From Amycolatopsis marina (GTDB lineage Bacteria; Actinomycetota; Actinomycetes; Mycobacteriales; Pseudonocardiaceae): a stretch of DNA of 64,000 nucleotides. Where the stretch lies: positions 160,629 to 224,628 of the forward strand of contig NZ_FOKG01000013.1 in the NCBI RefSeq assembly GCF_900111885.1, in the 5' to 3' direction. A program made the translations under genes and the position numbers. Below the pieces are notes generated by a model, which saw nothing but the letters and a program-made list of their open reading frames with translations, had not been told where the DNA came from and searched no databases. Below are positions 58,045 to 64,000 of this stretch, piece by piece (within the stretch, counting starts at the first letter, position 1; every line of letters begins with the position of its first letter).

Positions 58045-59301
58045 TCATTCACCCACCGGACGGTCTCCGGAGGGCGCGCGGTAGCGCCAGAACGCGGGAA
58101 TCAGCGCGACGGCCACGATGACGACCACGATGACCAGCACACCGCCACCGGCCGCGGCGACCGTGGTGCCGACGCCGGCCGCGGCCCAGCCGTGCGTGAC
58201 GTCGGCGATCCGGGGCCCACCCGCGACGACGACGGTGAAGACGCCCTGCAACCGCCCGCGCATGGCATCGGTGGTCGCGGTCTGCAGGATCGCGCTGCGG
58301 AAGACCATGCTCACGAAGTCGGCCGCGCCGCCGATCGCGAGGAAGAGCACCGCCAGCCAGAGCGAGTCGGCGAGCGCGAAGCCGATGATCGCGGCGCCCC
58401 ACACGCAGATGGAGATGGTCACGGCGACGCCGTGCCGCCCGATCCGGGTCAACCAGCCGGACGCGAGCCCACAGGCGAGGGCGCCGAGCGGGAGCGCGGC
58501 GTACAGCCAGCCCAGTGCGAGCCCGCCGCCGGACGGATCGCCGAACGTGCGCTCGGCCATCTCCGGAAAGAGCGCCCGCGGCATGCCCGCGACCATCGCG
58601 ATGATGTCCACGAGGAAGGACGCGAGCAGGATCTTTCTCGTCGCGAGGTAGCGGAAGCCGTCGAGGACGTCGCGTAGCCCGGCACGGCGGGTCGGGCCTT
58701 CCAGCGGCGGTAGCGCCGGCAGTTTCCACACGGCGAGCAGCGCGAGGGTGAGGGCGACCGTGTCCAGGAGGTACAGCGTGGACAGCCCGAGCACCGGCAG
58801 GAGCGCTCCCGCGAGCATCGGCCCGAGCACCGCGCCGAACTGCATCATCGTGGCGCCGAGCGCGACGGCCGAGGGCAGCAGGTCGAGCGGGACGAGCCGG
58901 GCGATCACGGCGCTGCGAGTGGGCATGTTGACCGCGAAGAACGCCTGATTGACCCCGAGCAGTGCGAGCACCACCCAGACGGAGTTCACGGCGAAGTAGG
59001 CCTGCGCCCAGAACAGGACGGAGGTGGCTGCGATCCCGGTGTTCGTGACCAGCAGGAGCTTGCGCCGGTCCACGGTGTCGGCGATCGCGCCGCCCCAGAG
59101 ACCGAACACGAGCAGCGGCACCAGCGCGACCGCGCCGGTCAGCCCGACGTAGCCGGACGAGCCGGTCAGGTCGTAGACCTGCTTGGGCACGGCGACGGTG
59201 GTGAGCTGACTGCCGATCGCCGTGACGGCGGTGGAGACCCAAAGCCGCCGGAACGCCGGAACGCGCAGCGGGCGGGTGTCGACGGTGATCGAGCCGAGCA
59301 C
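58045..59301 (-). CDS. MFS exporter, EntS-like (MFS_3)
   Basis: 418-residue major-facilitator protein with about twelve helices, beginning RPLRVPAFRRLWVSTAVTAIG, and with the loop motif GGAIADTVDRRKLLL between helices two and three. EntS-type members export siderophores, macrolides or other small products. GTG 59301 is chosen because GGGGAG stands eight bases upstream; an in-frame GTG at 59340, without a ribosome site and next to a dyad, is the alternative. The dyad at 59345-59366 is a probable control site, yet no regulator gene is adjacent. Isochorismate synthase is 26 kb away, so a siderophore link is weak. Confidence 0.9.
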   Translation of the reverse strand: MLGSITVDTRPLRVPAFRRLWVSTAVTAIGSQLTTVAVPKQVYDLTGSSGYVGLTGAVALVPLLVFGLWGGAIADTVDRRKLLLVTNTGIAATSVLFWAQAYFAVNSVWVVLALLGVNQAFFAVNMPTRSAVIARLVPLDLLPSAVALGATMMQFGAVLGPMLAGALLPVLGLSTLYLLDTVALTLALLAVWKLPALPPLEGPTRRAGLRDVLDGFRYLATRKILLASFLVDIIAMVAGMPRALFPEMAERTFGDPSGGGLALGWLYAALPLGALACGLASGWLTRIGRHGVAVTISICVWGAAIIGFALADSLWLAVLFLAIGGAADFVSMVFRSAILQTATTDAMRGRLQGVFTVVVAGGPRIADVTHGWAAAGVGTTVAAAGGGVLVIVVVIVAVALIPAFWRYRAPSGDRPVGE

Positions 59302-59344
59302 CTTGCGTGCTCCCCTGCGCTCACCCGCCCCTGTCGCCACAGAT

Positions 59345-59366
59345 CGTTAGTTTACGGCAACTAACG
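59345..59366. promoter_or_regulatory. Inverted repeat before MFS gene
   Basis: Perfect arms CGTTAGTT and AACTAACG flank TACGGC in the 82-bp gap between pdxH and the MFS gene. Arm length and spacing fit a TetR- or MarR-class operator. The nearest regulator, the TetR at 60199, has a different candidate site at its own promoter. Confidence 0.65.
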
Positions 59367-59383
59367 AGGTGGTTTGCTGCGGA

Positions 59384-60073
59384 CTACGGAGCGAGGCGCT
59401 CGACGGACCAGCCGTCTTCGCTGCGGACATAGCGCAACCGGTCGTGCAGCCGGTCCCGCCTGCCCTGCCAGAACTCGACCACGTCGGGACGGATGCGCCA
59501 GCCACCCCAGTGCGGCGGGAACGGGACCTGCTCGGTGTCGGTGAACCGGCGCTCGATCGCGTGCAGCGCGTTGTCCAGCGCCCTCCGGTCGTCGACCACC
59601 CGTGACTGGGGTGAGGCCCATGCCCCGAGCTGCGACCCCCGCGGCCGGGAGGCCCAGTACGCGGCGGTCTCGGTGACGTCGACCTTCTCCACCTCGCCAC
59701 GGACATTCACCTGCCGGTGCAGCGGGTACCAGGGAAAGGTGACCGAGGCGTACCGGGTCGCGGTGAGGTCGTGGCTCTTGGCCGAGGTGTAGTTGGTGTA
59801 GAACACCACTCCGCGCTGATCGAGACCCTTGCACAGCACCGAGCGCGAGGAGGGTTTGCCCTCGGCGTCGGCCGTGGCGAGCACCATCGCGTTGGGTTCC
59901 GCGACCCCCGCGGACTCCGCGTCGTCCAGCCAGGCCTGCAACTGGTCGGCCCACGTCGGCGCAAGTGCTGCCTCCTCGAGCGCACCACCGTCATAGGCCA
60001 CCCGCATGCCCGGCAGGCGTACCGCTACGTCACCGATTCCGGTGCTTCCGTCCATGTTGTCCAATTCCGGCAT
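59384..60073 (-). CDS. pdxH: Pyridoxamine 5'-phosphate oxidase
   Basis: 229-residue FMN enzyme oxidising pyridoxamine- or pyridoxine-phosphate to pyridoxal phosphate. FMN and substrate motifs are SSRSVLCKGLDQRGVVFYTNY (about residues 74-94), SAKSHDLTATRYASVTFPW, RQVNVRGEVEKV and RPRGSQLGAWASPQS. The C-terminal WRIRPDVVEFWQGRRDRLHDR carries the RLHDR substrate-binding Arg and His. It lies between the two citrate synthase genes, as is common in actinobacteria. Confidence 0.95.
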   Translation of the reverse strand: MPELDNMDGSTGIGDVAVRLPGMRVAYDGGALEEAALAPTWADQLQAWLDDAESAGVAEPNAMVLATADAEGKPSSRSVLCKGLDQRGVVFYTNYTSAKSHDLTATRYASVTFPWYPLHRQVNVRGEVEKVDVTETAAYWASRPRGSQLGAWASPQSRVVDDRRALDNALHAIERRFTDTEQVPFPPHWGGWRIRPDVVEFWQGRRDRLHDRLRYVRSEDGWSVERLAP

Positions 60074-60198
60074 GTCCGCCCAACCTCCGCGCCCACGAAC
60101 AGCATTCGGCCTCGGCCCTATCCAGCCGACGGTAGGGCGTGCGGGGGTCGTGGGGGAACCTCCCTAACGGTGACACCTGACACTTACTTACTCCTACC

Positions 60199-60840
60199 TC
60201 ACGGTGCATCCGTCTTCCGGGTGATTGCCGCGATCATGATTCCCTTCATCTCCTCGGCGATCGCGGCCGCCGGAATGGGCGGATCGTGGGCCTGCCACTC
60301 CCGGAGCAGGCCGGTCACCGCCCCGACGAGCGCGATGGCCGTTAGCCGGTAGTCCCGCCGCGGCGCGATTCCGTCCTCAGCCGCCCGCTCCGCCTCACCG
60401 CAGATGAAATCCGCCCAGCGGCCGACCCACTCCTGATGCTGAGCCTCCAGCGCGGGGCTCACCCCCACGGCCTCGACGTAGTTGAGGCGGGGCAGCCGGG
60501 GGTCGACGGCGACGGTCGCGACGAAGACGTCCACCAGCTTTCCGATCCTGGTGACCACGTCGGCCTCGGCCACAGCGCCTAGCTCCACGCCCACGCGGAC
60601 CATGGCCATGTCGTTGATCCGCGCGTGCAGGGCCAGCAGCACGTCCTCCTTGCCCCGGAACTCCTCGTAGAAGTTGCGTGTGGACACCCCCGCCCGCGAG
60701 CACAGTTCGGCGATCTTCGTCGCCTGGTAACCGGTCGAGGTGAACTCGTCGAGCGCGGCGGCCAGCAGCCGTTCCCTGCGCTCGGCCCGGCGGCGGCCGG
60801 GAGCGACCCCGCGATACATCCGGCCCGGTTCCTCGGACAT
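60199..60840 (-). CDS. TetR-family regulator
   Basis: 213-residue repressor; helix-turn-helix at about residues 25-72 (TKIAELCSRAGVSTRNFYEE followed by FRGKEDVL). AGGAGG precedes the ATG. It is divergent from a secreted lipase with a 26-bp imperfect dyad between, so the lipase is its likely target. The ligand domain gives no hint, but a fatty acid released by the lipase is a reasonable guess. Confidence 0.91.
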   Translation of the reverse strand: MSEEPGRMYRGVAPGRRRAERRERLLAAALDEFTSTGYQATKIAELCSRAGVSTRNFYEEFRGKEDVLLALHARINDMAMVRVGVELGAVAEADVVTRIGKLVDVFVATVAVDPRLPRLNYVEAVGVSPALEAQHQEWVGRWADFICGEAERAAEDGIAPRRDYRLTAIALVGAVTGLLREWQAHDPPIPAAAIAEEMKGIMIAAITRKTDAP

Positions 60841-60862
60841 GCGGCCTCCTAGATCGACGGCT

Positions 60863-60888
60863 TATTTGGTAACGCGAATTGCCAAATA
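60863..60888. promoter_or_regulatory. Candidate TetR operator before lipase
   Basis: TATTTGG and CCAAATA are seven-base perfect arms 12 bp apart, with further matched pairs inside (AA/TT and the central CG). It is AT-rich, lies 22 bp before the TetR ATG and 66 bp before the lipase start. Confidence 0.65.
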
Positions 60889-60954
60889 CGGCCGCCTGGT
60901 CTACATTGCGAAAATCTCAGTTACCACTGTAGCTTGCGTCACACGGAGGACATC

Positions 60955-62190
60955 GTGGTTCGTCGTCTGCTGGCTCCCTTGCTTCTGGCGGTGACGCTGC
61001 TCGTCACCGCCGCTCCCGGCGCGGTTCAGGCGGCAGCCACCCCGCCCGCACCCGCGGAGGATCCCTTCTACCTTCCGCCCGACCCACTGCCGGCCGTGGC
61101 ACCTGGCGACATCCTTCGTCAGCGGCCGGTCGACGTCTTCGCCGAACCGCTGCGGGTGCTGCCCGCACCGGTAAGGGCCTGGCAGTTGCTCTACCGCTCG
61201 ACCTCCGCGACCGGAACGCCGAACGCCGTTTCCGGCACGCTGCTGGTTCCGCCGACCCCGTGGCAGGAGGGTCCCCGCCCGCTGGTCACCTACGCCGTCG
61301 GCACGCACGGCCTCGGCGATTCCTGCGCCCCGTCCTACAAACTGCGCACCGGCACGGAGAACGAGATCGCGCTGATCGCCCAGGCCCTGCTCAAGGGCTG
61401 GGCTGTCGTCCTCACCGACTACGAGGGCCTCGGCACTCCCGGCACCCACACCTATGCGACCGGGCAGTCGGAAGGGCGGGCCATGCTGGACGCGGCGCGG
61501 GCCGCCGCGAAGGTGCCCGGCTCCGGGCTGTCCTCCTCGGGGCCGGTCGGCATCTTCGGCTACTCCCAGGGTGGGCAGGCCGCGGCGTTCGCGGCCGAAC
61601 TGCAGCCCAGCTACGCGCCGGACGTGCGCGTCGTCGGCGCCGCACCCGGCGGTGTTCCCGCCGACCTCGCCGAGGTGGCCAGGTTCAACGACGGCGGAGC
61701 GGCCTTCGGTCTGGTGATCGGCGCGGCGACCGGGCTCTCCAGCGCCTACCCGGACGTGCCGTTCGCGGAGATCCTCAACGACCGCGGCCGCGCGCTGGTG
61801 CAGCGGGTGCGGCAGGCGTGTGTCGTGGAGCTCGGGGCCGCGGCTCCGTTCGCCCGGCTCCAGGATTTCGTGACCATCCCCGACCCGCTGTCCCACCCCA
61901 GCTGGCAGGCACGGCTCGAGGAGAACAAGGCCGGTCAGGATCGGCCCGGCGCACCGATGTTCCTGTACCACGCCGCGTACGACGAGCTGATCCCCTACAG
62001 GACCGGGAAGGCCCTGCTCTCGCGGTACTGCGACCTCGGGGCAACCGTGCAGTGGCAGCGGATCCCGCTGGCCGAGCACATCATCGGCGTCTCGGTCGGC
62101 GGGCCGATCGCGATGGACTGGCTCGGCTCGCGCTTCGCCGGAAAACCGGCCCGGAACACTTGCGCGGGTGGAGGATTTACCGCTGGTTGA
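60955..62190 (+). CDS. Secreted lipase (LIP family)
   Basis: 411-residue exported alpha/beta hydrolase of the secretory-lipase family. Signal peptide at residues 1-27 (RRLLAPLLLAVTLLVTAAPG, then AVQA). The catalytic set is S204 (GYSQGG), D343 (YDELIPY) and H375 (AEHIIG). Cys residues at about 124, 289, 359 and 406 may pair outside the cell. GTG 60955 has GGAGGA four bases upstream. Control by the divergent TetR is suggested by the dyad at 60863. It is expected to split short- or medium-chain acylglycerols or esters. Confidence 0.92.
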   Translation: MVRRLLAPLLLAVTLLVTAAPGAVQAAATPPAPAEDPFYLPPDPLPAVAPGDILRQRPVDVFAEPLRVLPAPVRAWQLLYRSTSATGTPNAVSGTLLVPPTPWQEGPRPLVTYAVGTHGLGDSCAPSYKLRTGTENEIALIAQALLKGWAVVLTDYEGLGTPGTHTYATGQSEGRAMLDAARAAAKVPGSGLSSSGPVGIFGYSQGGQAAAFAAELQPSYAPDVRVVGAAPGGVPADLAEVARFNDGGAAFGLVIGAATGLSSAYPDVPFAEILNDRGRALVQRVRQACVVELGAAAPFARLQDFVTIPDPLSHPSWQARLEENKAGQDRPGAPMFLYHAAYDELIPYRTGKALLSRYCDLGATVQWQRIPLAEHIIGVSVGGPIAMDWLGSRFAGKPARNTCAGGGFTAG

Positions 62191-62367
62191 CCCCCTGGAC
62201 TGAATCGTTCTCGTAATCGTGACCGAAACCACCACTTGTTTCGATTGCTCCCAGGCGGCCGGAGGGGCAGTGTTTGTCCATCCGTGCGATGGGGCACGCC
62301 ACACGCGTTCGCCCCCGCACGCCTTGCGAGAACTTGCCGGGGAACGTGTATCGAAAGGTCTTCTCAC

Positions 62368-63516
62368 ATGACGACGCCCACGCCTGTCTCAACCGGTCAG
62401 TCTGCTTCCGCCGAGCAGCCCGATGACGGGTTCCGGCCTGGCCTGGAGGGCGTCGTCGCCTTCCGCACGGAGATCGCCGAACCCGACCGGGACGGTGGCG
62501 CACTGCGTTATCGCGGTGTGGACATCGAGGATCTCGCCGGAAAGGTCACCTTCGGCGACGTGTGGGGGCTGCTCGTCGACGGCAAGTTCGGGGAGGGCCT
62601 GCCACCCGCCGAGGCGTTCCCGATCCCGGTGCACACCGGCGACGTACGCGTGGACGTCCAGGCCGCGCTCGCCATGCTCGCCCCGATCTGGGGCTACCAG
62701 CCGCTGCTCGACATCAGCGACGAGGCCGCCCGCGACCAGTTGGCGCGTGCCTCGGTGATGGCACTGTCCTACGTGGCCCAGTCCGCGCGCGGCATCGGCC
62801 AGCCCGCCGTGCCACAGTCCACCGTGGACGAGGCGACGTCGATCACCGAGCGGTTCATGGTCCGCTGGCGCGGCGAGCCGGACCCGGCACACGTGAAAGC
62901 GGTGGACGCCTACTGGGTGTCGGCAGCCGAGCACGGGCTCAACGCCTCCACCTTCACCGCGCGGGTCATCGCCTCCACCGGAGCCGACGTCGCCGCGGCG
63001 ATGTCCGGCGCCATTGGCGCCATGTCCGGTCCGCTGCACGGTGGCGCGCCCGCCAGGGTCCTGCCGATGATCGCCGAAGCCGAGCGGACCGGTGACGCGC
63101 GGGCGGTCGTCAAGGGCATCCTCGACCGCAAGGAGCGCCTGATGGGGTTCGGGCACCGGGTGTACCGGGCCGAGGACCCGCGCGCGAGGGTGCTGCGCCG
63201 CACCTGCCGGGAGCTGGGAGCCGAGCGCTACGAGGCCGCTGCCGCACTGGAGCAGGCGGCACTGGCGGAGTTGCGTGAGCGGCGTCCGGACCGGGCGATC
63301 GAGACCAACGTCGAGTTCTGGGCCGCCGTCATCCTGGACTTCGCCAAGGTGCCACCGCACATGATGCCCGCGATGTTCACCTCGGCCCGTACCGCGGGCT
63401 GGGCGGCACACATCCTGGAACAGAAGCGCACCGGACGACTGGTCCGGCCGTCGGCGTCCTACGTGGGCCCCGGCCCGCGCAGCCCGGAAGAGGTCGAGGG
63501 CTGGAACAGGCTCTGA
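62368..63516 (+). CDS. citA: Second citrate synthase (CitA type)
   Basis: 382-residue short citrate synthase lacking the N-terminal domain of GltA. Active-site elements are SGPLHGGAPARVLPM (His), LMGFGHRVYRAEDPRA (His) and TNVEFWAAVILDFA, where the catalytic Asp is replaced by Glu as in mycobacterial CitA. A methylcitrate synthase is the alternative, but no prpB or prpD is near. ATG 62368 follows GAAAGG by nine bases. A large hairpin follows the stop. gltA and pdxH share this neighbourhood. Confidence 0.93.
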   Translation: MTTPTPVSTGQSASAEQPDDGFRPGLEGVVAFRTEIAEPDRDGGALRYRGVDIEDLAGKVTFGDVWGLLVDGKFGEGLPPAEAFPIPVHTGDVRVDVQAALAMLAPIWGYQPLLDISDEAARDQLARASVMALSYVAQSARGIGQPAVPQSTVDEATSITERFMVRWRGEPDPAHVKAVDAYWVSAAEHGLNASTFTARVIASTGADVAAAMSGAIGAMSGPLHGGAPARVLPMIAEAERTGDARAVVKGILDRKERLMGFGHRVYRAEDPRARVLRRTCRELGAERYEAAAALEQAALAELRERRPDRAIETNVEFWAAVILDFAKVPPHMMPAMFTSARTAGWAAHILEQKRTGRLVRPSASYVGPGPRSPEEVEGWNRL

Positions 63517-63540
63517 TTCTCCGGCCATAATCGGCGTTCG

Positions 63541-63587
63541 TCCAGGTCATCGCCACCGGCCAAGCATGGCCTCCGGCATGACCTGGA
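63541..63587 (+). terminator. Long hairpin terminator after citA
   Basis: TCCAGGTCAT and ATGACCTGGA close a stem that continues inward with GCC/GGC and GGCC/GGCC pairs around an AAGCAT loop. It begins 24 bp after the citA stop. Confidence 0.85.
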
Positions 63588-63644
63588 CCCTGCCTCGGGC
63601 AGGCACAAACCTCGTTGACGCAGCACACGCGAGGCAGCCTGGCC

Positions 63645-64000
63645 CTAGGACTGCAACGGCAGTTGGTCGTCGTGTGGTAGATCATCGTTGTGGTGGTCGA
63701 TGTGGTGATGGGGCAGCTGGATCGGGTTCATGATCGGATCGCGGGACGGTTCAGGCGGTCGGAGCCGCGGGGCCGGGCTCGGGAGTATGTGTCCGGGCTG
63801 GTCGCGGGGTTGGAGCGGAAGAACGGCTGGACACTGGCGGAGCAGTCCGGTGAGGTGTCTCCGGATGGGATGCAGCGGTTGTTGCGCTGGGCGGACTGGG
63901 ACATCGACGGGGTGCGTGACGACGTGCGGGACTACGTGGTCGAGCATCTCGGCGAGCCGGGCGGCGTGCTGATCGTGGACGACACCGGGTTCCTGAAGAA
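63645..64000 (+). mobile_element. Left part of an IS701-like insertion sequence, truncated by window edge
   Basis: The transposase reading frame begins shortly after a change in sequence texture near 63645 (CTAGGACTGCAACGGC), which may be the left terminal repeat. The right end is outside the window, so neither the inverted repeats nor target duplication can be checked and the boundary is only approximate. Confidence 0.5.
63690..64000 (+). CDS. IS701-family transposase, N-terminal part
   Basis: DDE-type transposase cut by the window edge after about 103 codons. The frame is open from 63681, with possible starts at GTG 63690, GTG 63702 and ATG 63708. Family features are SGLVAGLERKNGWTLAEQSG and VSPDGMQRLLRWADWDID, then LIVDDTGFLKK with the first catalytic Asp. 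Codon choice resembles the host genes less strictly (more GGG and CGG), as is common in mobile elements. Whether the element is complete is unknown. Confidence 0.88.
   Translation, partial: MVVDVVMGQLDRVHDRIAGRFRRSEPRGRAREYVSGLVAGLERKNGWTLAEQSGEVSPDGMQRLLRWADWDIDGVRDDVRDYVVEHLGEPGGVLIVDDTGFLK

Overview
The window is chromosomal DNA from a high-GC actinomycete, most likely of the family Pseudonocardiaceae and Amycolatopsis-like. Support comes from the third-position G/C bias in every gene, the XRE/DUF397 gene pair, a Methyltransf_19 (DUF574) gene, an ANTAR regulator, an actinobacterial integration host factor (sIHF/mIHF), paired citrate synthases with pdxH, and seven TetR regulators. It holds about 57 protein-coding genes. 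I see no rRNA, tRNA or CRISPR array, no prophage, and no complete biosynthetic gene cluster. Genus-level assignment is inference.

Layout: 0-9.4 kb carries a left-truncated MMPL transporter with a divergent TetR, a membrane-protein/two-component operon, an AhpD-like/MarR divergent pair, an ECF sigma factor with a SnoaL-like tail, and a secreted GH19 chitinase behind a DasR-type operator. 9.4-18 kb is mostly small regulator/enzyme pairs: LysR and esterase, VOC protein and TetR, GAF-ANTAR, a RibD/DHFR-like reductase, and a run of GlxA-like regulator, isochorismatase, DUF1989 protein and an unusually small P450-like protein, with an ArsR-type regulator divergent. 18-22 kb is an ABC exporter divergent from a DesK/NarL-type two-component system. 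22-36 kb contains a DtxR/MntR-type regulator, a fatty-acid catabolism operon (enoyl-CoA hydratase, acyl-CoA ligase, TetR), an acyl-CoA dehydrogenase, an Sfp-type phosphopantetheinyl transferase, isochorismate synthase, sIHF, a FadD and a TetR/DUF998 pair. 36-48 kb has secreted hydrolases (metallophosphoesterase, C39-type peptidase), an AGPS-like oxidase/TetR/glpD cluster with the same order as M. tuberculosis Rv2251-Rv2249c, a NatAB-like ABC exporter and photolyase. 47.6-63.5 kb runs from gltA to a second citrate synthase, with pdxH between, and includes sugar kinase, acyl-CoA dehydrogenase, amidohydrolase, aldose epimerase, the XRE/DUF397 pair, an amino-acid permease, an MFS exporter and a secreted lipase. 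The right edge enters an IS701-like transposase.

Themes: many genes come as divergent regulator/target pairs, and in most of these gaps I can read an inverted repeat that is a candidate operator. Several gene 3' ends carry short repeats with a period of 21-22 bp (or 42 bp): paired GCAGAT-type repeats, twin 22-bp palindromes and a four-unit tandem array. Two observations most deserve a second look: this set of phased repeats, and the 227-residue P450-like gene that keeps a heme-Cys motif but lacks about half of a normal P450. Promoters, operators and terminators were called by eye and none has been tested.
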